From NCBI GenBank assembly GCA_046297935.1, contig JBKBHA010000001.1, forward strand, positions 434,001-498,000: a stretch of DNA of 64,000 nt. Direction: 5' to 3'. This DNA comes from CAYMZZ01 sp046297935 (GTDB taxonomy: Bacteria; Bacteroidota; Bacteroidia; Chitinophagales; Chitinophagaceae). Below are positions 53,185 to 61,602 of the stretch, in pieces. Position 1 is the stretch's first letter. Each line of letters begins with the position of its first letter. The notes under the pieces were generated by a model. The model was not told where the DNA came from. It did not search any database and was given only the letters and a program-made list of their open reading frames with translations. A program made the translations under genes and the position numbers.

Positions 53185-53514
53185 ATGAAGAAGAAACCCA
53201 ATGGCAGCGGTTATGTATACAGCACCGATCCCAACTTCCGAATAGAGGAAGAGCAGGAGGAATTGCAAACACTGCCGCCTGCGCAACAAAAGCTGCGTAT
53301 CCGGCTAGATACGAAACAACGTGCCGGCAAAGCGGTAACACTGATCGAAGGCTTTGTAGGAACGGCTGCTGACCTGGAAGAGTTGGGAAAGAAACTGAAA
53401 ACCTTTTGCGGAACCGGCGGCTCGGCTAAAGACGGAGAAATAATTATCCAGGGCGATCAGCGCACGAAGTTAAAAGGCTGGCTGGAAAAAGCGGGGTATA
53501 AGAATGTTAAGTGA
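53185..53514 (+). CDS. SUI1/eIF1-like translation initiation factor (YciH)
   Basis: 109 aa from ATG 53185; a 15-residue upstream extension is rejected. The C-terminal SUI1 domain (about 45-109) shows RIRLDTKQRAGKAVTLIEGFVGTAADLEELGKKLKTFCGTGGSAKDGEIIIQGDQRTKLKGWLEKAGY, with the invariant GTGGSxKDGxIxxQGD block. The N terminus NGSGYVYSTDPNF is typical of bacterial YciH. In bacteria it is thought to influence start-site selection, but it is non-essential. Convergent with apaG across a hairpin repeat. Confidence 0.94.
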   Translation: MKKKPNGSGYVYSTDPNFRIEEEQEELQTLPPAQQKLRIRLDTKQRAGKAVTLIEGFVGTAADLEELGKKLKTFCGTGGSAKDGEIIIQGDQRTKLKGWLEKAGYKNVK

Positions 53515-53525
53515 CGCCTTCGGCG

Positions 53526-53614
53526 AATGTGAAAATGTGCAAATGTGGAAATGTGCAAATGGTCAATTAAATTGGTCATTTGCACATTTCCACATTTGCA
53601 CACTTGCACATTTT
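53526..53614. repeat. Family A hairpin repeat, copy 3
   Basis: Arms 53526-53560 and 53578-53614 are reverse complements over more than 20 bp around an AT-rich loop. Sits between two convergent genes and may serve as their common terminator. Confidence 0.85.
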
Positions 53615-53616
53615 CC

Positions 53617-54003
53617 TCAGTTATTTTTCATCGGCACAATCATCTCAAAAGAGGGTATGCTCACATCGAAGGTGCGAAGGTTGTGACTATTTTCCATCTG
53701 GTAGCTGCCTTTCATTTTTCCCATTTCGGTGCGCAGATTACACCCGCTTACATATTGATAGGATTCGCCCGGTTCAATAACAGGCTGAACGCCCACTACG
53801 CCCTCGCCTTCTACTTCACGATGGCTGCCGTTGCTGTCGAAGATTTCCCAATGCCGGCGCAACAGCTTTACCGGAAAAGGATTGTGATTTTCAAGCGTGA
53901 TACGGTAGGCGAACATGTACTCCGATTGGATCGGATTACTGTAGTCCGGTTGATAAAACGTTTCAACACTCACCTGAATCCCCTCCGTTATGATGCTATT
54001 CAT
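53617..54003 (-). CDS. apaG: ApaG domain protein
   Basis: 128 aa, full length. The ApaG beta-sandwich signature is complete: YMFAYRITLENHNPFPVKLLRRHWEIFDSNGSHREVEGEGVVGVQPVIEPGESYQYVSGCNLRTEMGKMKGSYQM. ApaG mutants of enterobacteria show Co/Mg phenotypes, and related domains bind pyrophosphate; the true role is uncertain. Divergent from the isocitrate dehydrogenase gene. Confidence 0.95.
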   Translation of the reverse strand: MNSIITEGIQVSVETFYQPDYSNPIQSEYMFAYRITLENHNPFPVKLLRRHWEIFDSNGSHREVEGEGVVGVQPVIEPGESYQYVSGCNLRTEMGKMKGSYQMENSHNLRTFDVSIPSFEMIVPMKNN

Positions 54004-54078
54004 AATCCGCCTGTTTCAGTAAAATTAGCGAAAATGCCCGACGATGTTAAATCTTCCGGTTTTTCGTGTCCGATAGTG

Positions 54079-54086
54079 TAAATTTG
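54079..54086 (+). promoter_or_regulatory. Putative -7 promoter element for icd
   Basis: TAAATTTG followed by CGCC matches TAnnTTTG perfectly, 34 bases upstream of the icd ATG. A T-rich run at 54060-54064 is too close to be a standard -33 box. Confidence 0.45.
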
Positions 54087-54120
54087 CGCCTTCAACCCAC
54101 CCCTTAATTTTAAATTCTAT

Positions 54121-55572
54121 ATGAAAATAGCTGTAGCCAAAGGAGATGGTATCGGTCCTGAGATCATGGATGCGGTACTTCGCATTTTTGAAGCCAATAA
54201 AACCCCGCTCGAATACGAGATGGTTGATATGGGAAAATGGGTGTTCGACAAAGGGTTCAACAATGGTATGACACCGGAGGCAAGGCAAACAATTGAATCG
54301 CTTGGGCTGCTTTTTAAAGGTCCCATGGAGACGCCAAAGGGGAAAGGGGTGAAGAGTATTAACGTAACCGCTCGCAAAACCTGGAATACGTTTGCCAACA
54401 AGCGTTCCTTCCAGAGCCTTCATGGTGTGGATACGGTGTTTAGCAAGGCCGGGATTCCGATCGACGTAACCGTAGTTCGCGAAAACATTGAGGATACATA
54501 TGGTGGCATTGAGCATATGTTGACGCATGATGTGGCTTTAAGCCGCCGCTTTATAACGCGTCCTGGCAGCTTGCAGGTTATTCGCTATGCATTTGAAATG
54601 GCCCGTCAGAAAAAAGCAACCCGCATAACCTGTGGTCATAAAGCAAACATCATGAAGCTCACCGACGGATTGTTTCTCGAGTGCTTCTATGAAGTGGCAA
54701 AAGAATATCCAGATCTGAAAGCCGACGATGTGATTGTAGATGATCTTTGCATGAAGCTGGTGACCCGCCCCGATCTGTTTGATGTGGTAGTGCTCACTAA
54801 CCTGCAGGGTGATATTGTAAGCGATCTTTGTGCCGGACTGGTAGGTGGACTTGGCTTTGCCCCTTCTGCCAATATTGGTGATCATATCTCAATATTTGAG
54901 GCTGTACATGGTACTGCCCCCGACATTGCCGGTAAAAACATTGCCAATCCTACAGCGCTTTTGTTGAGCGGTATTGCCATGCTGCGACATGTGGGTCTTA
55001 CAGAAAATGCCGCCGTTATTGAAAACGCATTGTTGTACACGCTGGAGAGTGGTGTGCGTACCGGCGACTTTGGCGACCGGTCGATTCCGGCAGTGAATAC
55101 TACCCAGTTTGCCGAAGCCATCATTGCCAACTTTGGCAAGCAACCCGCTGTAGGTGCCAAACCGGTCATTCCTAACCGTCCTGGTACACCAGCCCCATTG
55201 AAAATACAACAACACTCGATGATGGAAAGCGCCGAATCGGAACCGGAATCCATTGTAGGCGTTGATCTTTTTATTGAAAGTTCGGAACAGCCGGAGTCTA
55301 TTGCTCATCAGTGCCAGCGGCATGCTGGTGTGAAGTTTAATCTGGTAAATATCAGCAACCGGGGAACCCAGGTATGGCCAACCGGATCACTTTATACCAA
55401 CCTGGTTAACCAATACAATGTTCGCTTCGAAAGCATCGATGGCAGTCCGCTAAATCAGCAGGATGTGATTGGTCTTTATGTAAGTATGAGCGGCAACTTC
55501 AAAGTGTGTTCACTTGAACTGCTCAACAAGTGGGGGGAGAAGAAGGCGTATAGTTTGGCGCAAGGACAGTAG
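54121..55572 (+). CDS. icd: Isocitrate dehydrogenase (NADP-type, long form)
   Basis: 483 aa. An isocitrate/isopropylmalate dehydrogenase fold: KGDGIGPEIMDAVLRIFEA, substrate site KSINVTARKTWNTFANKRSF, VRENIEDTYGGIEHM, CGHKANIMKLTDGLF, metal aspartates in VVLTNLQGDIVSDLCAGLVGGLGFAPSANIG, and HGTAPDIAGKNIANP for the cofactor. The catalytic domain ends near 340; an extra C-terminal domain (about 390-483) makes it longer than E. coli Icd and puts it with the 480-residue class seen in Rickettsia and Bacteroidota. TCA-cycle step to 2-oxoglutarate. Cofactor choice (NADP) is by family, not proven. Confidence 0.92.
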   Translation: MKIAVAKGDGIGPEIMDAVLRIFEANKTPLEYEMVDMGKWVFDKGFNNGMTPEARQTIESLGLLFKGPMETPKGKGVKSINVTARKTWNTFANKRSFQSLHGVDTVFSKAGIPIDVTVVRENIEDTYGGIEHMLTHDVALSRRFITRPGSLQVIRYAFEMARQKKATRITCGHKANIMKLTDGLFLECFYEVAKEYPDLKADDVIVDDLCMKLVTRPDLFDVVVLTNLQGDIVSDLCAGLVGGLGFAPSANIGDHISIFEAVHGTAPDIAGKNIANPTALLLSGIAMLRHVGLTENAAVIENALLYTLESGVRTGDFGDRSIPAVNTTQFAEAIIANFGKQPAVGAKPVIPNRPGTPAPLKIQQHSMMESAESEPESIVGVDLFIESSEQPESIAHQCQRHAGVKFNLVNISNRGTQVWPTGSLYTNLVNQYNVRFESIDGSPLNQQDVIGLYVSMSGNFKVCSLELLNKWGEKKAYSLAQGQ

Positions 55573-55574
55573 GA

Positions 55575-55838
55575 GAGTTGAGTTGTTGAGTTGTGTACCT
55601 GCCTGCCGGCAGGCAGGGTTGTTTAGTTGTACGACCAGTTCTAAACAATCTGCGTAAATCTGTGCAAATATCTGCGTAAATCTGCGGGAACAGAAAACCT
55701 AATCCGTAGGCATATTGCCGACTAGAGCAACAGTTCTGTTCCCGCAGATTTACGCAGATATTTGCACAGATTTACGCAGATTGTTACACCGCCAACTCAA
55801 CAATTCAACAATTAAACAGTTCAACAATTCAACGCTTA
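55575..55838. repeat. Nested hairpin block: family F outer arms, GC palindrome, family B inner arms
   Basis: Outer arms of GTTGAGTTGTTGAG units (about 55575-55597 and 55618-55630) face CAACTCAACAATTCAAC units (about 55791-55835). A 20-bp perfect GC palindrome lies at 55598-55617, and the family B hairpin is nested inside at 55647-55782. It fills the gap between the convergent icd and gldB genes. Confidence 0.88.
55647..55782. repeat. Family B hairpin repeat, copy 6 (perfect 47-bp arms)
   Basis: 55647-55693 is an exact reverse complement of 55736-55782, with a 42-nt loop carrying ATTGCCGACTAGAGCAACAG. This is the longest perfect stem in the window and the best preserved member of the family. 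Confidence 0.92.
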
Positions 55839-56885
55839 TCACTTCGGTTTATACTTCGCTTCCTGCAAAATTTTTTCTGCCGGGGTTTTCATTACCTGGT
55901 CTAAGTTGAGTTCGGTGTGTTCCGAGGCGAATTTTCTTACGATCTGGCGGCCCAGCCAGATGCCGATATTGCCGGGAGAGTATTCCTGTGGTAATCCGAT
56001 CGTAAAGGGAGCTTCTCCAATATAGGTTTGAATGGCCGCTGGCTCTTTCGAGTCGAGGCGCTCGTTTTTTGCTACAAAACTCCAGATCATACCTTCGTTT
56101 GCTTCTGCCCAGGCAGTTTGGGCGGCTGTGTAGCCGGTAATCAATGTGTCAGCAGTGCCTGGCAGAAAATGCTCCATCAGCCACCAGCGTTTACCACGTT
56201 CAATCATTTGTTCAACCAGCGACTGTGTGTAGCTCTTATCGGGATAAAGATCATCGGCCACCAGCCGCATGATGTCTGCGGCGATGTACTCCTTTGAAAA
56301 TCGTCTGCTTCGGAAAAGTGGCGCCACATTGTTGATGAAATATTCGGTTTGATAAAGGCTGTAGTTGGCGCCCAGGTAAAACTGAAGGCTGACTCCAACA
56401 AAATCGGGACCGAGAAAGTTGGGGGTCAGATCGCCGTTGCTCATCCGGGCCAGGTCTTCGCGGGTATCGAGCGGGCCCAGCACGGGAATGATATGATGCG
56501 GCAGACTATATTCGGGAAAATAGTACTTCACGTACCGATAGGCCTTTTCCAGTTCTGCCCGCTGTGGTTCGAAACTACTGTAAGTGGCCTGCGTGGAATC
56601 GTACACTGAACGATAATTTCGTAGAAAAGAAAGAAAGCTCTGCGGGTCGGCTACCCCTACAATGTTTTGGAGAAAGATATTGAGCAATTCCGGGTATTTC
56701 TGCCCGAGCCGGTTCAGGCTGCTGTCGAGCTGAACGGTATCTATTGAAAACAGATCCTGATCAAATCGTTTCAGGTCGAGCTGCACTTTCACCTGGCTCA
56801 CATCGGGTGCAGTGGATTCGGAACCACAGGACAACAGGAAGAAAAGTGCAAGAATGGGTAAATACCGTAGATTTTTCATGGTCAT
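55839..56885 (-). CDS. gldB: Gliding motility lipoprotein GldB
   Basis: About 348 aa from ATG 56885 (ATG 56879 gives the same signal two residues shorter). The lipobox is LFFLLSC. The body matches GldB, which looks like an inactive zincin-type fold: VQLDLKRFDQDLFSID, LQNIVGVADPQSFLSFLRNYRS, GVSLQFYLGANYSLYQTEYF, YIAADIMRLVADDLYPDKSY and RKFASEHTELNLDQVM. GldB is required for gliding in Flavobacterium but is not part of the T9SS core; it is usually apart from gldKLMN, as here. It diverges from nadE over 45 bp. Confidence 0.9.
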   Translation of the reverse strand: MTMKNLRYLPILALFFLLSCGSESTAPDVSQVKVQLDLKRFDQDLFSIDTVQLDSSLNRLGQKYPELLNIFLQNIVGVADPQSFLSFLRNYRSVYDSTQATYSSFEPQRAELEKAYRYVKYYFPEYSLPHHIIPVLGPLDTREDLARMSNGDLTPNFLGPDFVGVSLQFYLGANYSLYQTEYFINNVAPLFRSRRFSKEYIAADIMRLVADDLYPDKSYTQSLVEQMIERGKRWWLMEHFLPGTADTLITGYTAAQTAWAEANEGMIWSFVAKNERLDSKEPAAIQTYIGEAPFTIGLPQEYSPGNIGIWLGRQIVRKFASEHTELNLDQVMKTPAEKILQEAKYKPK

Positions 56886-56918
56886 GGTAAACGGAGCAGT
56901 TATCTGATTTGTTGTGTG

Positions 56919-56926
56919 TAAATTTG
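56919..56926 (+). promoter_or_regulatory. Putative -7 promoter element, possibly leaderless nadE transcript
   Basis: TAAATTTG is a perfect TAnnTTTG match that ends four bases before the nadE ATG, the same spacing as at tolC. Confidence 0.45.
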
Positions 56927-56930
56927 GATT

Positions 56931-58637
56931 ATGAAAATCGCGTTGGCGCAACAAAATTACCATATCGGTAATTTCGATTACAATACAGCTAAAATAATTG
57001 ATGCGGTTCGAAAAGCCAGAAATGAAAGGGTAGATCTGATCGTATTCTCGGAGTTGAGTGTATGCGGCTATCCACCCCGCGACTTTTTAGAATTCAACGA
57101 TTTTCTGGAGCAGTGTCAAAAAGCGGTGGACATGGTGCGAAAGGAAGCCGTAGGCATTGGTGTGATTCTGGGTAGTCCCTCGTTTAATCCGCGGCCGGAA
57201 GGCAAGGATCTGTTTAACGCCGCCTTTTTATTGAACGATCAGCAAATTCAGGGCGAGGTACACAAAACCCTTCTCCCCAACTACGATGTGTTTGATGAGT
57301 ACCGGTATTTTGAGCCGGCCGATCAATGGCAGGTGGTGGAATTCAGGGGCCATCGTCTGGCAATTACCATATGCGAGGACATCTGGAACATGGGCGATAA
57401 TCCATTGTACCGTATCACGCCGATGGAAAAACTGATGGAGCAATCTCCCGACATCATGATTAACCTGTCGGCCTCTCCCTACAACTATGCGCAGGATATT
57501 GTGCGCAATAGTCTGGTAAGGGCGCATACCGTGAAGTACAGGATGCCGATGTTTTACTGCAATACGGTTGGTTCGCAAACGGAAATAGTGTTCGACGGTG
57601 GCAGCCTTGTTTATGATGCCAATGGCGAACGCGTGGCAGAGATGAAATACTTTGAAGAAGATTTTCAGGTTTTTGATCTGAATAAAATGTCGTTGAAGCC
57701 AACAGCCGGGCGAAATCCCGAGGATCGTCCTGTATTCTTTTCAGCGATGGAAGTTGGCGCCGGCGCAGACACTATTGCCTACCTGACCGGGTCGAAAAAT
57801 GTAGAAGAAATTTATCAGGCGCTGATACTGGGCATTCGGGATTATTTCGGCAAAATGGGATTCAGGAAAGCGATCCTTGGTGCTTCTGGTGGAATAGATA
57901 GCGCCGTGACCCAGGCCCTTGCAGTGGCCGCCCTCGGCGCCGAAAATGTCCATGCGGTGCTGATGCCTTCACCATATTCGAGCGACCATTCGGTAAAGGA
58001 TGCTGAACAATTGTGCCGCAACCTTGGAAATTCCTACGACCTGCTGCCAATAAAAACGGTCTACGAATCGTTTTTGGATACACTGAAGCCTGTGTTCGGC
58101 GATGCCCCATTCGGGATCGCCGAGGAAAATATACAAAGTCGTACCCGTGGCAATTTATTAATGGCAATTGCCAACAAATTCGGCTACATTTTGCTGAATA
58201 CATCCAACAAGAGCGAACTTGCTACCGGATATGGTACGCTCTACGGCGATATGGCTGGGGGGCTGGGTGTATTGGGCGACCTTTATAAAATGCAGGTGTA
58301 TGCCCTGGCACGGCATATTAACCGGCAGCAGGAGTTGATTCCGGAAAATATCCTGATAAAAGCGCCTTCGGCCGAGCTGCGACCAAATCAGAAAGATATT
58401 GATAGCCTGCCGGACTATGATACGCTTGACAGAGTATTGTTCGAGTACATTGAAATGCGTCAGGGGCCAAGGGAAATTATTGCAAAAGGATACGATGCTG
58501 CTCTGGTGGCGCGGGTGCTTAAAATGGTCAATAATAACGAGTATAAACGCAATCAGTTTTGCCCCATTATACGCATCAGTTTCAAAGCGTTCGGAGTGGG
58601 TAGAAGGGTGCCGATTGTAGGGAAATATCTGGCATGA
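56931..58637 (+). CDS. nadE: Glutamine-dependent NAD+ synthetase
   Basis: 568 aa, two domains. The N-terminal nitrilase-type glutaminase (1-280) has the complete triad E41 (FSELSVCGYPPRD), K112 (HKTLLPNY) and C148 (ITICEDIW). The C-terminal synthetase (about 290-568) has the PP-loop ILGASGGIDSAV and the SNKSELATGYGTLYGDMAGGLGVLGDLYK region. Converts nicotinate adenine dinucleotide to NAD with ammonia from glutamine. Size fits the two-domain bacterial form. Confidence 0.97.
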   Translation: MKIALAQQNYHIGNFDYNTAKIIDAVRKARNERVDLIVFSELSVCGYPPRDFLEFNDFLEQCQKAVDMVRKEAVGIGVILGSPSFNPRPEGKDLFNAAFLLNDQQIQGEVHKTLLPNYDVFDEYRYFEPADQWQVVEFRGHRLAITICEDIWNMGDNPLYRITPMEKLMEQSPDIMINLSASPYNYAQDIVRNSLVRAHTVKYRMPMFYCNTVGSQTEIVFDGGSLVYDANGERVAEMKYFEEDFQVFDLNKMSLKPTAGRNPEDRPVFFSAMEVGAGADTIAYLTGSKNVEEIYQALILGIRDYFGKMGFRKAILGASGGIDSAVTQALAVAALGAENVHAVLMPSPYSSDHSVKDAEQLCRNLGNSYDLLPIKTVYESFLDTLKPVFGDAPFGIAEENIQSRTRGNLLMAIANKFGYILLNTSNKSELATGYGTLYGDMAGGLGVLGDLYKMQVYALARHINRQQELIPENILIKAPSAELRPNQKDIDSLPDYDTLDRVLFEYIEMRQGPREIIAKGYDAALVARVLKMVNNNEYKRNQFCPIIRISFKAFGVGRRVPIVGKYLA

Positions 58638-58651
58638 AATTTACTTTATAC

Positions 58652-58719
58652 GTCAAAATTCAAAAGTCAGGGTCAGGTTTTACTTTTGGCTTTTTGAACT
58701 TTGACTTTTGAATTTTTAC
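58652..58719. repeat. Family E hairpin repeat (GTCAAAATTCAAAAGTC type)
   Basis: 58652-58668 pairs with 58703-58719 at 16 of 17 positions across a 34-nt loop. It lies between nadE and the MoxR gene. Confidence 0.8.
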
Positions 58720-58741
58720 TTTTTTAATTCAAGTAGTTCCC

Positions 58742-59743
58742 ATGTTAAAAACCGCCGACGACATTCGTCAGTTAAACGATCGGATCAGCCAGGCTGGTCA
58801 GTTCACCGACAAGCTGCGCGAAGAAGTGAGCCACGTAATTGTAGGCCAGAGTCACATGCTCGACCGTCTTTTGATTGGTCTTCTCAGCAATGGTCACGTA
58901 CTGTTGGAAGGGGTGCCCGGCCTGGCGAAAACGCTAACGATTAAGTCGCTCGCACAAGCCATACACGCGCAGTTCAGCCGGATTCAATTTACGCCCGATC
59001 TGCTGCCGGCTGATGTAATTGGCACGATGATCTATAACCAGCAGCGCAACGAATTTATAGTACGAAAGGGTCCCATTTTTGCCAATTTCATACTGGCCGA
59101 TGAAATTAACCGCGCACCAGCCAAAGTTCAATCTGCCCTGCTCGAGGCCATGCAGGAACGGCAGGTTACCATTGGCGATTCTACCTATAAGCTTGATGAA
59201 CCATTTTTGGTGCTTGCTACACAAAACCCGCTGGAACAGGAAGGTACTTATCCACTGCCGGAAGCACAGGTAGACCGGTTTATTATGAAAGTAATTGTGG
59301 GCTATCCGAAAATGCACGAAGAACAGATGATCATTCGTCAGAACGTGCAGGGTGCAGTCACCAGGCCGGTGAAACAGGTAGTGTCGATTCAGGAAGTGCT
59401 GAATGCACGCGATCTGACCCGTCAGATTTATATGGACGAAAAGATTGAGCAATACATTCTCGATATTGTTTTTGCAACAAGAAATCCAGATGAGTATAAG
59501 TTGTCGAAACTACGCCCGCTGATCAGCTATGGCGGATCACCCAGGGCAAGCATCAATCTGGCGCTGGCTGCCAAATCGCAGGCTTTTCTCAACAAAAGAG
59601 GTTTTGTTATTCCGGAAGATGTGCGGAGCATTGCGAAAGATGTGCTGCGGCACCGTATTGGCCTGACTTATGAAGCAGAAGCTGAAAATGTAAACGTAGA
59701 AAACGTAGTAGACGAAATTTTAAATGCCATAAATGTGCCATAA
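58742..59743 (+). CDS. MoxR-family AAA+ ATPase
   Basis: 333 aa. Walker A is GVPGLAKT (57-64), Walker B ILADEIN (117-123), sensor 1 ATQNPLEQEGTYPLPEAQVDRF, and the lid has PLISYGGSPRASINLALAAKSQAF, all standard for MoxR/RavA relatives. They act as chaperones that load metals or assemble complexes with VWA proteins. It is the first gene of a Bat-type operon; the DUF58 gene begins 27 bp later. Confidence 0.95.
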   Translation: MLKTADDIRQLNDRISQAGQFTDKLREEVSHVIVGQSHMLDRLLIGLLSNGHVLLEGVPGLAKTLTIKSLAQAIHAQFSRIQFTPDLLPADVIGTMIYNQQRNEFIVRKGPIFANFILADEINRAPAKVQSALLEAMQERQVTIGDSTYKLDEPFLVLATQNPLEQEGTYPLPEAQVDRFIMKVIVGYPKMHEEQMIIRQNVQGAVTRPVKQVVSIQEVLNARDLTRQIYMDEKIEQYILDIVFATRNPDEYKLSKLRPLISYGGSPRASINLALAAKSQAFLNKRGFVIPEDVRSIAKDVLRHRIGLTYEAEAENVNVENVVDEILNAINVP

Positions 59744-59770
59744 GGTTATATAACCAGTTGGACTGCCGCC

Positions 59771-60643
59771 ATGCTCACGACCAAAGAAATATTATCGCGT
59801 GTACGACTGCTGGAGATCAAGAGCCGTAAGCTGGCCAGTGATCTCTTTACGGGCGAATACCATAGTGCCTTCAAGGGTAAAGGTATGTCGTTTAAGGAAG
59901 TGAGGGAATATGCAGCTGGCGACGATATCCGCTTCATCGACTGGAATGTGTCTGCGAGGTTTGGACATCCTTTCAGCAAGATGTTTGAAGAGGAAAGGGA
60001 ACTGACCGTGATGCTGCTGGTAGATATCAGCCGCAGCAATCAGTTTGGCACCCACCATGCAAGCCGTCGCGATCTGATGACGGAGATAGGAGCAGTACTC
60101 ACTTTTTCTGCGATCAATAATGGTGACAAAGTTGGTGTAGTCTTTTATTCCGGCCAGGTGGAAGCATATATTCCACCCAAAAAAGGCCGGCAGCATGCGT
60201 TGTACATCGTGCGTGAGCTGCTAAGCAAGGAACCTAAACACAAGGGCACTTCACTGGCTCCCGCACTGCGTTTTTTTAACAACGTAACCCGGCAGCGCAG
60301 CATTTCATTTTTGTTAAGCGATTTTATTGATGCCGGATATGAAGATTCCCTGCGGGTAACCGGCCGCAAGCACGACATTATTGGTATTAAATTATACGAC
60401 CGAATGGATATGCAATTACCAGATGCCGGCCTGATGCAGGTAGAAGACCTGGAAACGGGAGAACGGCGTTGGGTAGACAGCAGTAATCCGTTTGTTCGGA
60501 AAAAATACCAGGAAGAGTTTTTTCGCGTAACCGCCTATAGTACCGAACAATTTCGAAAGGCTGGTTGCGATCTGTTGCATGTTCGAAGCGGCGATGACTA
60601 TGTAAAAGTACTTCAACGATTTTTCCTGAGCCGAAACCGATAA
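59771..60643 (+). CDS. DUF58 domain protein (Bat operon)
   Basis: 290 aa. The DUF58 block GKGMSFKEVREYAAGDDIRFIDWNVSARFGHPFSKMFEEERELTVMLLVDISRSNQF is plain; DISRS is a degenerate MIDAS (DxSxS-like), so the C-terminal half is a VWA-type fold. Second gene in the Bat cluster; its stop overlaps the next start by one base (TAATG), implying coupling. Usually works with MoxR; the exact job is unknown. Confidence 0.92.
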   Translation: MLTTKEILSRVRLLEIKSRKLASDLFTGEYHSAFKGKGMSFKEVREYAAGDDIRFIDWNVSARFGHPFSKMFEEERELTVMLLVDISRSNQFGTHHASRRDLMTEIGAVLTFSAINNGDKVGVVFYSGQVEAYIPPKKGRQHALYIVRELLSKEPKHKGTSLAPALRFFNNVTRQRSISFLLSDFIDAGYEDSLRVTGRKHDIIGIKLYDRMDMQLPDAGLMQVEDLETGERRWVDSSNPFVRKKYQEEFFRVTAYSTEQFRKAGCDLLHVRSGDDYVKVLQRFFLSRNR

Positions 60644-61602
60644 TGAAATATCTACCAGCCCACAATAATATTGATCAGGTTTTCACGGCTGTGCATAGTC
60701 GCCGAAATCAGTTACGGCTAAGGTTCTGGCTGTTAATACCTGCCATATCCTTTTGGGGGCTATTGTCGGCGCAAACAACAACTCGTATAGAGGTGAAGGC
60801 CGACCGGACCCAGATCCTGATAGGAGAGCCGGTGCGCTTATCGTTGATGGCCGACATTCCCGAAAATGAGCCCATCCGTTTTTTCCGGATAGATACGCTG
60901 GCTCATTTTGAAGTATTGAACAGAGGCAGGATAGATAGTACCAATACGGGTGAGGGCACTGTACTCCGACAGGAAGTTATTGTTACCAGTTTCGACTCCG
61001 GCAGCTGGGCTATCCCTCCCATCCCGTTCAGCGACAGTCTCGCGTCCGACAGCCTTCCCATTGAAGTAAGTTATACAGCTTACAATCCTGATCAGCCTTA
61101 TCATGACGTGAAAGACATCATTGCCGAAAAACCAAAAGAAGAGGAAAAAACGCCCTGGTGGTGGTACGCCGCCGGTTCTGCACTGGTAATTGCACTGATA
61201 TTTTATCTGGTATTTGGAAGAAAGAAGATGCAGCCAGTACCAGTTGTTCAGGTTCCGCGTGATCATTACGCGGAAGCCATGAAGGCGTTGAAGGAACTAG
61301 AATCGGCATCACTCGACGGTAAACTGTGGTTCACCCGGCTGGTAGACATATTTCGCCAATATGCCGAGGAGCAAAAAGGTATAAAGAGTCTACAGCAAAC
61401 TTCCGAGGACCTTTTGCAGCAAATGAAAGCGCTGGGAATGGTGGATACAACGTTTCAACAACTGGCGCAGGCGCTTCGATTGTCGGATTTTGTAAAATTT
61501 GCCCGTTATAACCCAACGGAAACCGACAGGCAGCAGGCCTGGCAGGCTGTACGCGATGCTATAGAACAGTTAGAAGGTACCACTCATGCGAATGTGAACT
61601 GA
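60643..61602 (+). CDS. Bat-operon membrane protein of unknown function
   Basis: 319 aa. N-terminal signal or anchor (27-43, FWLLIPAISFWGLLSAQ), then an immunoglobulin-like periplasmic segment (about 45-165, IEVKADRTQILIGEPVRLSLMADIP), a membrane helix (about 176-193, WYAAGSALVIALIFYLVFG) and a cytoplasmic helical tail. The N-terminal part recalls BatD, but the protein is only half its length. It sits between DUF58 and the VWA gene, with one-base overlaps on both sides (TAATG, TGATG). Anchored in the inner membrane. Confidence 0.75.
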   Translation: MKYLPAHNNIDQVFTAVHSRRNQLRLRFWLLIPAISFWGLLSAQTTTRIEVKADRTQILIGEPVRLSLMADIPENEPIRFFRIDTLAHFEVLNRGRIDSTNTGEGTVLRQEVIVTSFDSGSWAIPPIPFSDSLASDSLPIEVSYTAYNPDQPYHDVKDIIAEKPKEEEKTPWWWYAAGSALVIALIFYLVFGRKKMQPVPVVQVPRDHYAEAMKALKELESASLDGKLWFTRLVDIFRQYAEEQKGIKSLQQTSEDLLQQMKALGMVDTTFQQLAQALRLSDFVKFARYNPTETDRQQAWQAVRDAIEQLEGTTHANVN

